The notes beneath the pieces are model-generated. The model was not told the DNA's origin, ran no database searches, and saw only the letters and a program-made list of their open reading frames with translations. DNA of 64,000 bases from Corynebacterium hansenii. GTDB taxonomy: Bacteria; Actinomycetota; Actinomycetes; Mycobacteriales; Mycobacteriaceae. The stretch covers positions 2,294,001-2,358,000 of the forward strand of contig NZ_CP047211.1 in the NCBI RefSeq assembly GCF_030408795.1, in the 5' to 3' direction. Positions 1 to 8,044 of the stretch are shown here, piece after piece (within the stretch, counting starts at the first letter, position 1; every line of letters starts with the position of its first letter). Both the position numbers and the translations under genes were made by a program.

Positions 1-498
1 TACTCCATGTTCAACCGCTGGATCGAGCGGCCCGGCAGCGCCGCCGGAGCCGAAGACGGGGCGGGCGCCACCGACTCCCCCAGCCTCCTGGAGGTCGCCG
101 CGGACGAGGGCATCGGCGTCGTCGCGTTCTCCGCGCTGGCGCAGGGCCTGCTCACCGACCGCTACCTCGACGGCATCCCGGAGCACTCGCGCCTCGGCGA
201 CGGGAAGATGGACTCCGGTTTCCTCACCGAGGACACCCTCGCCGCCATCCGCGCCCTGAACGGGATCGCCGCCGAACGCGGCCAGAGCCTCGCGCAGATG
301 GCCATCTCCTGGGTGCTGCGCCGCCCCGAGGTGACCTCGGCGCTCATCGGCGCCAGCTCCGTCGAACAGCTCGACGCGAACCTCGACGCCGCCGGCGCCG
401 CCGCGTTCACCGACGATGAGCTGCGGAAAATCGACGAATGGGCGGTCGACCGCGGCATCAACCAGTGGGCGGGCGCGACGGATTCGGTGCGCGGCTAG
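1..498 (+). CDS. aldo/keto reductase, C-terminal part (5' end outside window)
   Basis: This is the end of an NAD(P)H-dependent aldo/keto reductase of the Gpr/YghZ type, whose members reduce L-glyceraldehyde 3-phosphate and other aldehydes in the cytoplasm. The frame is open from base 1 and begins with YSMFNRW, a stretch typical of the middle of this family. Visible family features are 'GVVAFSALAQGLLTDRYL', 'SLAQMAISWVLRRPEVTSALIGAS' in outline (helix plus cofactor-binding strand) and the terminal 'INQWAG'. About 165 residues remain, roughly half of the usual 330. The true start lies upstream of the window. Family assignment is firm; the substrate is inferred only. Confidence 0.9.
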   Translation, partial: YSMFNRWIERPGSAAGAEDGAGATDSPSLLEVAADEGIGVVAFSALAQGLLTDRYLDGIPEHSRLGDGKMDSGFLTEDTLAAIRALNGIAAERGQSLAQMAISWVLRRPEVTSALIGASSVEQLDANLDAAGAAAFTDDELRKIDEWAVDRGINQWAGATDSVRG

Positions 499-532
499 AA
501 ATCCTGCATTGCGCGCAAAGTTGCACGGGGTG

Positions 533-560
533 TACGTTTGCACCTCGTGGAACCAAACGT
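533..560 (+). promoter_or_regulatory. leaderless promoter with overlapping TetR-type inverted repeat
   Basis: A TANNNT -10 element (TACGTT, 533-538) lies eight bases before a GTG at 547. A perfect 7-bp inverted repeat, ACGTTTG at 534-540 and CAAACGT at 554-560, overlaps both the -10 and the start codon. This placement suggests that the TetR protein encoded here represses its own gene and the efflux gene behind it. Seen: the repeat and the -10. Inferred: the binding. Confidence 0.5.
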
Positions 561-1224
561 GAACCCAGACTGCGGCCTGCGCGAACTCAAGCGCCGGCGC
601 ACCCGGCGCGGAATCGAGGACGCGGCGATCACCCTCATCGCCGACCGCGGTTTCGACGACGTCACCATCGAGGACATCTGCGCCGCCGCCGAAATCAGCC
701 GCCGCACCTTCTTCAACTACTTTTCGACGAAGGACGACGCGATCTTCGGCCGCGGCATGCTGTCTTTCGGCGACGCCGAAGCCGAGGCGTTCTCCGAGGC
801 CGCGTCACGCCCGGGCGCGAGCCCGCATTCGGCGCTGCTCGACATCATCGAAGCCGGGGTCGCCAGCCCGTCGCAGGAAGACGATGACCTGCCCGCGGCG
901 GAACGCTCCGCGCGGCACCGCCGCCTGCGCGCGCTGCGCCGGGAGATCATCAACGCCACCCCGAGCCTGCTGACCATCTCCATGACCAGCCAGGCCGCGG
1001 CCCTGCGCCGCATGCGCGCCGTCGTCGCCGACCACCTGTCCGCCCACGACGACGCCCGCGTCATGCCCGAGCTGACCGTCGACGAGGAAGCCGGGCTGAT
1101 CACCGGCCTCGTCCGCGAGGCCCTGTGGTTCGCCGTCTTCCACGACCGCGTCGACGTCGACGGCACCCCGATCCACGACGCAGCAGACCTCATCACCCGA
1201 TTCTCGAAGGAGTTGAACAAGTGA
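547..1224 (+). CDS. TetR family transcriptional regulator of the adjacent efflux pump
   Basis: A TetR/AcrR-type repressor of about 225 residues. The N-terminal helix-turn-helix is clear ('TIEDICAAAEISRRTFFNYF', then STKDDAIF). The C-terminal ligand domain is not recognisable beyond the family. The start is taken as GTG 547 because a TANNNT -10 lies at 533-538, giving a leaderless transcript; a TTG at 538 in the same frame falls inside that -10. The stop overlaps the start of the MFS gene by four bases (GTGA), so the two are translationally coupled. This is the classic arrangement of a drug-responsive repressor with its pump. The inducer is unknown. Confidence 0.88.
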   Translation: MEPNVNPDCGLRELKRRRTRRGIEDAAITLIADRGFDDVTIEDICAAAEISRRTFFNYFSTKDDAIFGRGMLSFGDAEAEAFSEAASRPGASPHSALLDIIEAGVASPSQEDDDLPAAERSARHRRLRALRREIINATPSLLTISMTSQAAALRRMRAVVADHLSAHDDARVMPELTVDEEAGLITGLVREALWFAVFHDRVDVDGTPIHDAADLITRFSKELNK

Positions 1225-2840
1225 CCGCGACGCCCGAATCCGCGAACACCGCCACCACCATGGGCGGCGACGCCGGGACCACCACCGCCGCCCCGGGCAC
1301 CACCGCCACCGCCGCCTCCGCCGCGGTCTCCGAACACACCAGGACCGTCGAAGACAACCGCGGCAACCTGGGGCTCATCCTCACTTCCCTGATCCTGGCC
1401 ATGCTCATGAGCTCGCTGGGCCAGATGATCTTCTCCTCCGCCCTGCCGACCATCGTCGGCGAACTCGGCGGCGTGGAGCACATGTCGTGGGTGATCACCG
1501 CCTTCCTGCTCATGCAGACGATCGCGCTGCCCATCGCCGGCAAGCTCGGCGACATGATCGGCCGCAAGGGCCTGTTCCTCTTCGGCATCGCCGCGTTCAT
1601 CGCCGGCTCGATCATCGGCGCGCTGGCGCAGGACATGACGCTGCTCATCGTCGCCCGCGGCGCCCAGGGCCTGGCCGGCGGCACGCTGATGGTGACCTCG
1701 CAGGCGATCATGGCCGAGGTCGTCTCCGCCCGCGAACGCGGCAAGTACATGGGCCTGTTCGGCGCGGTCTTCGGGCTGAGCTCCGTCCTCGGCCCGGTGC
1801 TCGGCGGCTGGTTCACCGACGGCCCCGGCTGGCGCTGGGGCCTGTGGATCAACGTCCCGCTGGGCCTCATCGCCCTGGCCACCGCCTGGCGCTACCTGCA
1901 CCTGACCAAGCGCCCCGCCACCGGCGACTTCGACTGGGCGGGCACCGCGCTGATGGTCGTCGCCACTTCGACGCTCATCCTCACCGCCACGTGGGGCGGC
2001 ACCCAGTACGAGTGGGGGTCGCCGATGATCCTCTCGCTCATCGTGGTGTCCGCCATCGCGTGGATCGGGTTCGTCGTCGTCGAAAAGCGGGCGAAGAACC
2101 CCCTGGTGCCCATGACCCTGTTCGCCAACCGCAACTTCGTGCTCACCACCCTCGCCGGCCTGGCCATGGGCGTCGGCATGTTCGGCACGATGGCCTACCT
2201 GCCCACGTACCTGCAGATGGTCCACGGCCTGTCGCCGACGGCGGCCGGCCTGATGATGATCCCGATGATGATCGGCATGCTCGGCACCTCCATCGCCGTC
2301 GGCTGGATCATCAGCCGCACCGGCCGCTACAAGTGGTACCCCGTGGTCGGCATGGTCTTCGTCGCCGCTGCGCTGACGCTGATGTCCAACCTGACGCCCC
2401 AGACCTCCATCCAGGTCGTCGGCGCGAACCTGTTCCTCATGGGCTTCGGCCTGGGCCTGGTCATGCAGGTGCTGGTGCTGATCGTGCAGAACTCGTTCCC
2501 GGTGCGCGTCGTCGGCACCGCGACGGCGTCGAACAACTTCTTCCGCCAGATCGGCGGCGCCGTCGGCTCGTCCGTGGTCGGCGCGATCTTCATCCACCGC
2601 ATGCAGGACCTGCTGGCCGAGCGCATGCCCGCCGGCGTCGACTTCTCCGCCGGCGGCGGCGCCGCGAAGCTCACCCCCAAGCTCCTGGAGAGCCTGCCCG
2701 CCCCCATCCACGACGTCGTCGTGAGCAGCTACAACGACGGCTTCACGCCGGTGCTGCTCATGCTCGTGCCGCTGATGATCATCGCGGCGGTCATCCTGTT
2801 GTTCGTCCGCGAGGACAAGCTCAAGGAGTCGGTGGAGTAA
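1221..2840 (+). CDS. MFS drug:H+ antiporter, DHA2 (EmrB/QacA) family, 14 TM
   Basis: A 539-residue inner-membrane exporter that probably uses the proton gradient to extrude drugs or other toxic compounds. After an Ala/Thr-rich cytoplasmic tail of about 45 residues come many hydrophobic segments consistent with 14 helices. Family motifs include the loop 2-3 signature 'GKLGDMIGRKGLFLFG' and the TM5 motif around 'GLSSVLGPVLGGWF', which is typical of antiporters. The start is GTG 1221, overlapping the TetR stop, with GAAGGAG about eight bases upstream inside the TetR gene. The frame is open further upstream, but that part reads through the TetR gene and is rejected. The substrate is unknown. Confidence 0.92.
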   Translation: MTATPESANTATTMGGDAGTTTAAPGTTATAASAAVSEHTRTVEDNRGNLGLILTSLILAMLMSSLGQMIFSSALPTIVGELGGVEHMSWVITAFLLMQTIALPIAGKLGDMIGRKGLFLFGIAAFIAGSIIGALAQDMTLLIVARGAQGLAGGTLMVTSQAIMAEVVSARERGKYMGLFGAVFGLSSVLGPVLGGWFTDGPGWRWGLWINVPLGLIALATAWRYLHLTKRPATGDFDWAGTALMVVATSTLILTATWGGTQYEWGSPMILSLIVVSAIAWIGFVVVEKRAKNPLVPMTLFANRNFVLTTLAGLAMGVGMFGTMAYLPTYLQMVHGLSPTAAGLMMIPMMIGMLGTSIAVGWIISRTGRYKWYPVVGMVFVAAALTLMSNLTPQTSIQVVGANLFLMGFGLGLVMQVLVLIVQNSFPVRVVGTATASNNFFRQIGGAVGSSVVGAIFIHRMQDLLAERMPAGVDFSAGGGAAKLTPKLLESLPAPIHDVVVSSYNDGFTPVLLMLVPLMIIAAVILLFVREDKLKESVE

Positions 2841-2854
2841 CAGCCGCAGAGCGG

Positions 2855-3487
2855 TCAGGCGCCGACCTGGTCGGCGGCGTTGTCGAGCTTCTCCAGCACC
2901 GGCCGCACCGGGTCGCCGGATTCCTCGGCCTCCTTGATGGCTCGCTTTTCGGCGCGTTCCTCGGGCTTCTCCAGCAGGCGCTCGAGGATGATGATGTCGC
3001 GCCACTGGCCGGCCATCGGCCCGTAGGTCATCTTGGCCATGTGGTGGTAGACGCCGACCTCGCGGAAGCCGAGCTTGCGGTGCAGCTTCAGCGACCCGAC
3101 GTTTTCGGGGAAGACCCAGGAGTGGATGGACCAGCAGCCCTTCTCGGTCGCCTCGGTGATGAGGTGCTCGAGCAGCGCCCCGGCGATGCCCATCCCCTGC
3201 CCGTCGGGGTGCACGTAGATCGAGTCCTCGATGACCCCGCGCAGGATGTGCCGCTTCGACACGGACGACGCCGAGGCCCAGGCCAGGATCTTGGAGGGGT
3301 CTTCGTCGGATGTCGCGACGTAGCACAGGTCCAGCCGCTTCAACGCGCTGAACCCCTCCCAATCCGGTGCCGAGTGCTCCCAGGACGCGTGCCCGGTGTC
3401 GAGGCCGATCTCGTAGATCACCTGCACCTGCGGGTAGTCGTCTTCGCGCATCAACCGGATGCTGAATCCGCGGTTTCCGTCAGCCAT
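2855..3487 (-). CDS. GNAT family N-acetyltransferase (phosphinothricin-acetyltransferase-like)
   Basis: A 210-residue acetyl-CoA-dependent N-acetyltransferase of the Pat/YncA type. The core shows 'SIYVHPDGQGMGIAGALLEH', in which Q/GxGxG/A forms the acetyl-CoA pyrophosphate loop. It is followed by the C-terminal 'GSLKLHRKLGFREVG' and 'WRDIIILER', all normal for this group. The last 40 residues are charged and helical, longer than in typical Pat proteins. The gene is convergent with the MFS gene, with 14 bases between the two stops. The natural substrate is unknown; members act on amino acids, methionine sulfoximine or phosphinothricin. Confidence 0.88.
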   Translation of the reverse strand: MADGNRGFSIRLMREDDYPQVQVIYEIGLDTGHASWEHSAPDWEGFSALKRLDLCYVATSDEDPSKILAWASASSVSKRHILRGVIEDSIYVHPDGQGMGIAGALLEHLITEATEKGCWSIHSWVFPENVGSLKLHRKLGFREVGVYHHMAKMTYGPMAGQWRDIIILERLLEKPEERAEKRAIKEAEESGDPVRPVLEKLDNAADQVGA

Positions 3488-3543
3488 GCGTCCAGTCTGT
3501 CGGATTTGTCGGGCCGCGTCGAATGAACCGGCGAAAACCCAGT

Positions 3544-4479
3544 TCAGCGCCGTCGGCGGGGTTTACGCGGCACACCTTTTCCCCGGCCGCCGGGGGCGCC
3601 GGGCTTCCCGCCCCGCTTGCCGCCCGACTTTCCGGTCCGGTTCGCGCCCCCGGCTTCGGCTTGACGACGCGCCTGTTTGGCCAGCGTCTTCTCTCTGGCG
3701 GTGAGCTTCTTCTTCGGGGCGGCGTCGTCGGCGAGCGCCGAGCGGCGGGAGCCTTCGCGGCGGCCGCGCACGATCCCGGCGAGTTCCTGGGTCAGTTCGT
3801 CGTCGGCGGCTTTCGGCCAGGTCAGCCAGAGTGTCGTCGGTTCGGCGCCGGGGGCCGGGGCGATTTCGCGGTGGGTCGTGCCGCGGGCGTTGAGCGCGCG
3901 CAGCAGCGGCCGCGGCGCCAGCAGCACTCCCGCCCCGGTGGCCACGACCTGCAGCATGTCGCGGACCGCGCCCGGTTCCGCGCCGACGGAGGCGTCGAGA
4001 AGCACGGTCTCGCCCTCCAGGTCCCCGCGATCGACGACGTCGCCGTCCCCCACCAGCGAAAGCACGTGTTCCCGCTCGACGGCGATGCCCGGTGCTTCGT
4101 CGTAAAGCCGGATGCGGTGGAGCGAATCGTCCTCCCGGGGATCCCTCGCCAGCGCCATGTCCGCCCGGCCCGCGTGCACCTCGAGCACCGGGTCGTCGGC
4201 GGAAAATGCCGTCAGCGCCAGCCCCGTGCGCTCGCGGTAACGGCGGAACCACTTCTCCGGCATCGCGCCCGGCACGAACGCCACGCGAAGCACCCGGCCA
4301 CGGGCCCGATCCGGGGACTCCGCGACAGGGCCCGATTCATCGCTCGCGCCGGGGCCCGAATCGGCGCCCGCGCCGGGGTCCGAATCGGCGCCCGCGACGG
4401 GGCCCGATTCAGCGCCCGCGCCGGGGTTCGCGGCCGCGTTGCCGGCGGCGCCGGCGTGGTCGGAAGGGTCGGTCGACAT
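3544..4479 (-). CDS. LysR-type effector-binding domain protein without DNA-binding domain
   Basis: About 311 residues. The centre (from about 'VLRVAFVPGAMPEKWFRRYR') has the fold expected of a LysR C-terminal substrate-binding domain, but no helix-turn-helix precedes it. The N-terminus is instead a low-complexity Asp/Gly/Ala/Pro stretch with repeats of the type GAGADSGP. The C-terminus is Lys/Arg/Gly-rich and very basic, so it may bind nucleic acid. Start chosen at ATG 4479; another ATG lies three codons upstream. It is divergent from the DUF5997 gene with 37 bases between starts. LysR-like and DUF5997 genes are often neighbours in actinobacteria. Function unknown. Confidence 0.7.
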   Translation of the reverse strand: MSTDPSDHAGAAGNAAANPGAGAESGPVAGADSDPGAGADSGPGASDESGPVAESPDRARGRVLRVAFVPGAMPEKWFRRYRERTGLALTAFSADDPVLEVHAGRADMALARDPREDDSLHRIRLYDEAPGIAVEREHVLSLVGDGDVVDRGDLEGETVLLDASVGAEPGAVRDMLQVVATGAGVLLAPRPLLRALNARGTTHREIAPAPGAEPTTLWLTWPKAADDELTQELAGIVRGRREGSRRSALADDAAPKKKLTAREKTLAKQARRQAEAGGANRTGKSGGKRGGKPGAPGGRGKGVPRKPRRRR

Positions 4480-4503
4480 GAACGCCATGCTACGTCCCGG
4501 TGC

Positions 4504-4509
4504 TACCGT
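4504..4509 (+). promoter_or_regulatory. -10 element of a leaderless promoter (DUF5997 gene)
   Basis: TACCGT matches TANNNT and ends seven bases before the ATG at 4517, which would place the transcription start at or beside the start codon. No Shine-Dalgarno sequence is seen, as expected for a leaderless gene. Confidence 0.55.
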
Positions 4510-4516
4510 GGGGCCC

Positions 4517-4864
4517 ATGAAACCCCTGACCGCGGCCAAGAAACTGGGCGTCTACCTGCCCGCGACCCCCGAAGAATTCCAGCAGTCGGACTTGAGCCAC
4601 GAGGAGTTCGTGGAGCTGCAGAAGAACCCGCCGGAGTGGCTCGCCGAGTTGCGCCGCACGGGCCCGCACCCGCGGCCCGAGGTGGCCCGGCGACTGGGCA
4701 TCACCATCACGGCCCTGAAGGCCAACGACATGGACAAGCCGCTGACCACCGAGGACATCAAGGCGCTCCTGGCCGATCAGCCGGACTGGCTGCGCGCGGC
4801 GCGGACGTCGCTGGCGGAGCAGCGCGCCGAAGCCGCCGAGCGGGAGGACGGGGGCGCGCGATGA
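4517..4864 (+). CDS. DUF5997 family protein
   Basis: A 115-residue cytoplasmic protein of unknown function found widely in actinobacteria. It opens with 'MKPLTAAKKLGVYLPATPEE' and contains 'ELRRTGPHPRPEVARRLGIT', a helix-rich stretch with a possible helix-turn-helix look, followed by an acidic and basic helical tail. The start is fixed by the leaderless -10 just upstream; the in-frame ATG at 4478 falls inside the divergent gene's start region. The stop overlaps the next start (ATGA), so it forms an operon with the alpha/beta hydrolase. No function is claimed. Confidence 0.8.
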   Translation: MKPLTAAKKLGVYLPATPEEFQQSDLSHEEFVELQKNPPEWLAELRRTGPHPRPEVARRLGITITALKANDMDKPLTTEDIKALLADQPDWLRAARTSLAEQRAEAAEREDGGAR

Positions 4865-5643
4865 CCGGCACCGTGACCCTCGCCCACGACGTCCACGGCC
4901 CGGACGCCGCCGGAACGCCCACCGCGGTCCTGCTCGGATCGCTGGGCGCCTCGCGGGGCATGTGGGACGCCCAGGTGGAGGCGCTGTCGGGGTCGGCCCG
5001 CATCGTCGCCGCCGACCTGCGCGGCCACGGCCAGTCCCCCGCCCCGACCGGCGAGTACGCGATGGAGGACCTCGCCGCGGACGTGCTGGCGCTGATGGAT
5101 TCGCTGGGCATCGACCGCGCCCACCTGGTCGGGCTGTCGCTGGGCGGCGCGGTGGCGCAGACCATCGCCCTGGACCACCCCGAGCGCCTGGAGACCCTGA
5201 CGCTGATCTCCACCGCCCCGAAGTTCGGCGAGACGCAGACGTGGCTGGACAAGGCCGAGAAGGTGCGCGAGCAGGGCACCGGCGTGCTGGCCGACACCGT
5301 GGTGGGCAACTGGTTCACCGACGAGTGCTTCGCGTCGAACCCGGCGCTGCCCCGGCGTTTCGCCGACGGCATCCGCACCACCTCCGACGACGGGTACGCC
5401 GGTTGCTGCCATGCCATCGCCGGCTTCGACGCCCGCGCGCGTCTGGCGGACATCACCGTGCCCACGTGGGTCATCGCGGGCGAGGAGGACACCTCCACTC
5501 CCCTTCCGGTGGTGGCGTCGCTTCACGACGGCATCCCCGGCTCCCGCTTCACCAAGATTTCGCCGGCGAAGCACCTGGTCAACGTCGAGCGCCCGGCCGA
5601 CGTCAACCGCGTGCTCGCCGAGCAGTGGGGACTGACGGCCTGA
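4861..5643 (+). CDS. alpha/beta hydrolase (3-oxoadipate enol-lactonase-like)
   Basis: A 260-residue alpha/beta hydrolase resembling PcaD-type lactonases and non-haem peroxidases. The nucleophile elbow is GLSLGG (catalytic Ser). The acid is likely the Asp in 'AGEEDTSTPLP' and the His is in 'SPAKHLVNVERP'. The oxyanion region 'LLGSLGASRGMWDAQ' and the 'DLRGHGQSPAP' loop are also typical. It overlaps the DUF5997 stop by ATGA. No beta-ketoadipate pathway genes are nearby, so the true substrate is uncertain; a general esterase or lactonase is equally possible. Confidence 0.85.
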   Translation: MTGTVTLAHDVHGPDAAGTPTAVLLGSLGASRGMWDAQVEALSGSARIVAADLRGHGQSPAPTGEYAMEDLAADVLALMDSLGIDRAHLVGLSLGGAVAQTIALDHPERLETLTLISTAPKFGETQTWLDKAEKVREQGTGVLADTVVGNWFTDECFASNPALPRRFADGIRTTSDDGYAGCCHAIAGFDARARLADITVPTWVIAGEEDTSTPLPVVASLHDGIPGSRFTKISPAKHLVNVERPADVNRVLAEQWGLTA

Positions 5644-5787
5644 CTGTCGTGCCCCGGCAGGTCGGGAACGGCTGGTCGTCACTTACGTTGACCGGCCGCC
5701 CGTCAAGTCGCGCCCCGGCAGGTTGCGCACGGCATTCGCGGGTGCGGAGGCGCTCGGCCATCACAGTCCGCCGGTACGCGACAGCTG

Positions 5788-5937
5788 ACCCACCCCGAAT
5801 CCCGCCGAATCACGCCCGGGCACCGTCCCTTCCTCGGCTAACCCACCCCGAAAGGCCCCGGGCACCGTCCCCTCCTCCGCAAACCCACCCCGAATGGACC
5901 CGGGCACCGTCCCCTCCTCTGCAAACCCACCCCGAAT
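5788..5937. repeat. three degenerate tandem repeats, period about 42 bp
   Basis: Each unit starts with ACCCACCCCGAAT and continues with a conserved CCCGGGCACCGTCCC block. The first unit carries a small insertion. A fourth, truncated unit runs into the palindrome at 5924-5987. There are no associated genes. Confidence 0.75.
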
Positions 5938-5987
5938 GCGCTAACCCACCTGTTCCAGCGGGTGGGTTAGCGCATTCGGGGTGGGTT
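5924..5987. repeat. 64-nt palindrome, 27-bp perfect arms
   Basis: The arms 5924-5950 and 5961-5987 are perfect reverse complements around a 10-nt loop. The arm begins with the same AACCCACCCCGAAT as the neighbouring tandem repeats. No T-run follows on either side, so it is not an ordinary terminator. It looks like an extragenic palindromic element. Confidence 0.8.
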
Positions 5988-6051
5988 GACGCGCGCGTGT
6001 GTGCTGCGTCCGCCGGCATGGCCGGTTGCGGTCGACAGCGTTCGCAAACTA

Positions 6052-6092
6052 CCGGGGCACAACAACCGAACCGGCCGGGGCACAACAACCGA
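6052..6092. repeat. direct repeat of 18 bp, period 23
   Basis: CCGGGGCACAACAACCGA occurs at 6052-6069 and again at 6075-6092. No gene or known site is associated with it. Confidence 0.6.
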
Positions 6093-6110
6093 CCCATCCC
6101 CACGCACGCA

Positions 6111-6157
6111 AAAAGCGAGGCGGCCATCCTGTTCCAAGGGATGGCCGCCTCGCTTTT
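6111..6157. terminator. bidirectional Rho-independent terminator
   Basis: The 19-bp arms (6111-6129 and 6139-6157) begin AAAAGCGAGGCGG and end in TTTT, so both strands have a T-run after a GC-rich stem with a 9-nt loop. No gene ends nearby on either strand. Confidence 0.75.
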
Positions 6158-6346
6158 CGTGTGCAATTGGAGGTTGCGTGTGACTGACTGTCGTGACTGT
6201 CGTGGCAGTTGACCACTGAGCGTCACGATAATCAGCGACCAGCGATGACGCGATTAAAAGAACGAATTGCTTGCGTTAATCACCCCCGCGCGACGGCGAC
6301 GGGCCCCGATGTCGACGCAATGTCGACGCAGGTGAATCCCACTTTT

Positions 6347-6360
6347 TTAGGTTGCCCTAA
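6347..6360. promoter_or_regulatory. candidate DtxR iron box
   Basis: TTAGGTTGCCCTAA is an inverted repeat (TTAGG/CCTAA) that matches the core of the DtxR operator (TTAGGTTAGSCTAACCTAA) well in the left half and centre; the right flank is poor. No iron-uptake gene lies beside it. The next gene downstream is the acyl-CoA dehydrogenase, about 350 bp away. Confidence 0.4.
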
Positions 6361-6707
6361 GTTGCGGCGCGCGCGAGGGAACGGGGGTAGCGCCGACCCG
6401 TCGAAAAGCGCCCCAACCTGCATGTTCCACCGAGAAAGATGCAGCCCGCCCCGCCGTCACACCCGCCCCGCGAACGTGACCGACCCCTCAGGTTTGGCAA
6501 AAACGGGGGCAATGCCACGGCGCCGGGTGGCCTCGGTCACATATTTATGCATAATGGTTGAGACAGACATACCGGCGAGCGCGACGCCGCCCGGGATGGG
6601 AACATGGCCCCGGCCCCACGACGGCGCCACCACCCCGCACCGGACGGACCGCACGCGCCTCGCACGGCATCCCAGCCACTCTCAATCGAGCACGAGGAGA
6701 CGCCCCC

Positions 6708-7880
6708 ATGAAGGACTTCCTGCCCCGCACCCACTTCGCCGAAGAGCACGAGATGTTCCGCGACATGGTCCGCGGCTTCGTCGAGAAGGAGATCACCCCC
6801 AACGTCGAGCGCTGGCACGAGTCGGGCATGCCGGACCGCGAAATCTTCAAGAAGGCCGGCGAGCTCGGCCTGATCGGCATGTCGACGCCGGAAGAGTACG
6901 GCGGCGGCGGCGAGATGGACTTCCGCTACAACCAGGTCCTCAACGAGGAGCTCACCGCCTCCGACTGCGGCTCCATCGTGGTGTCCTTCGGCACCCTCAA
7001 CGACCTGGTCGCCCCGTACCTGGCCAAGTTCGCGTCCGAGGAGCTCAAGCAGAAGTACCTCGCGCCGATGAACGCCGGCGACCTGATCGGCTGCCTGGCC
7101 ATGACCGAGCCGGGCGCCGGCTCCGACCTCGCGGGCATGCGCACCTTCGCCAAGAAGGACGGCGACCACTGGGTCCTCAACGGCGCCAAGACGTTCATCT
7201 CCAACGGCATGCTGTCCGACTTCGCGCTGGTCGCGGCCATCACCGACCCGTCGAAGGGCCGCGCGGGCGTGTCCATGTTCGTCGTGGACACCGGCCTGGA
7301 GGGCTACTCCAAGACCGGCCCGCTGAAGAAGGTCGGCCTGAAGGCCCAGGACACCGCCGAGCTGCACTTCGACAACGTGCGCGTGCCGGCGGAGAACCTC
7401 CTCGGCGAGGAGGGCGCCGCCTTCGGCTACCTGCGCACCAACCTGGCCCACGAGCGCCTGACCCTGGCGGTCGGTTCGGTGGCCACGTCCCGCCGCGCCT
7501 GGACCCTGGCGTACAACTACGCCCAGGAGCGCGAGACCTTCGGCAAGCCGCTGATCCAGCACCAGGTCCACGGCCACTACCTGGCGGACATCGCCACGCG
7601 CATCACGGCGCTGCAGGCGTTCGTCGACCAGTGCGTCATGGCGCACAACGCTGGCAATCTCGATGAGACCGCCGCGTCGATGGCGAAGTTCTGGACCACC
7701 GAGGAGCAGCAGGACATCGTCACCCGCTGCCTGCAGATGTTCGGCGGCTACGGCTTCATGCTCGAGTACCCGATCTCGACGCACTACCTGGACTCGAAGG
7801 TGCAGACCATCTACGGCGGCACCAACGAGATCATGAAGGAGATCATCTTCCGCCGCATCGCCAAGGGCGGCGCCGCGTAA
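6708..7880 (+). CDS. acyl-CoA dehydrogenase (FadE type)
   Basis: A 390-residue FAD enzyme that introduces the alpha,beta double bond into acyl-CoA during fatty or branched-chain acid breakdown. Seen: the N-terminal helical domain; 'CLAMTEPGAGSDLAGM' and 'WVLNGAKTFISNG' (flavin and substrate binding); 'RETFGKPLIQHQ'; 'QMFGGYGFM'; and the catalytic glutamate E374 in YGGTNEIMKE. Length is standard. The start at 6708 has GAGGAG upstream (6692-6700 region). It is transcribed alone; a hairpin at 7965-7997 follows. The chain-length specificity cannot be read from sequence. Confidence 0.93.
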   Translation: MKDFLPRTHFAEEHEMFRDMVRGFVEKEITPNVERWHESGMPDREIFKKAGELGLIGMSTPEEYGGGGEMDFRYNQVLNEELTASDCGSIVVSFGTLNDLVAPYLAKFASEELKQKYLAPMNAGDLIGCLAMTEPGAGSDLAGMRTFAKKDGDHWVLNGAKTFISNGMLSDFALVAAITDPSKGRAGVSMFVVDTGLEGYSKTGPLKKVGLKAQDTAELHFDNVRVPAENLLGEEGAAFGYLRTNLAHERLTLAVGSVATSRRAWTLAYNYAQERETFGKPLIQHQVHGHYLADIATRITALQAFVDQCVMAHNAGNLDETAASMAKFWTTEEQQDIVTRCLQMFGGYGFMLEYPISTHYLDSKVQTIYGGTNEIMKEIIFRRIAKGGAA

Positions 7881-7964
7881 GGTCCGCGTTCCGGCGGGCG
7901 CCTCCGCTCCTCCTGGCGGGGCGTCCGCGGCACGGTTGCCGTGCCCCGCGCATTTTCGCTTGAC

Positions 7965-7997
7965 GACGGCCCGTTCCCCTCGTGGGAGCGGGCCGTC
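7965..7997 (+). terminator. hairpin downstream of the acyl-CoA dehydrogenase gene
   Basis: A 14-bp stem (one G-U pair) beginning GACGGCCCG, with a 5-nt loop. No long T-run follows, so it may terminate weakly. Confidence 0.45.
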
Positions 7998-8031
7998 ATC
8001 GCGTTCGGTGGGGCATCCGGTGGGACGCCTG

Positions 8032-8037
8032 TACCCT
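8032..8037 (+). promoter_or_regulatory. -10 element of a leaderless promoter
   Basis: TACCCT (TANNNT) ends seven bases before ATG 8045. No ribosome binding site is visible. Confidence 0.5.
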
Positions 8038-8044
8038 CTGGGGC

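Larger units (their letters stand above)
5644..6707. other. 1 kb stretch without a convincing gene
   Basis: No frame here has protein-like composition. The stretch holds, in order, degenerate 42-bp tandem repeats, a 64-nt palindrome, an 18-bp direct repeat pair, a bidirectional terminator hairpin, a DtxR-like box and an AT-rich patch around 6540-6556 (possible promoter for the acyl-CoA dehydrogenase gene, e.g. CATAAT at 6550). The isolated terminator suggests that a gene once lay here and was lost. Confidence 0.6.

Noticed and set aside
717..3362. 881-codon open frame on the minus strand across the TetR and MFS genes
   Set aside because: Arg/Gly/His/Asp-rich low-complexity translation, typical of the antisense of GC-rich genes; the real genes on the other strand are clear.
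5810..6226. Minus-strand frame with repeating HSGWVCGGGDGAR-like units
   Set aside because: It is only the translation of the 42-bp tandem repeats and palindrome; no ribosome site and no homology recognised.
6209..6707. Open plus-strand frame before the acyl-CoA dehydrogenase
   Set aside because: No protein-like composition before the MKDFLP start; the good SD at the ATG 6708 decides the start.
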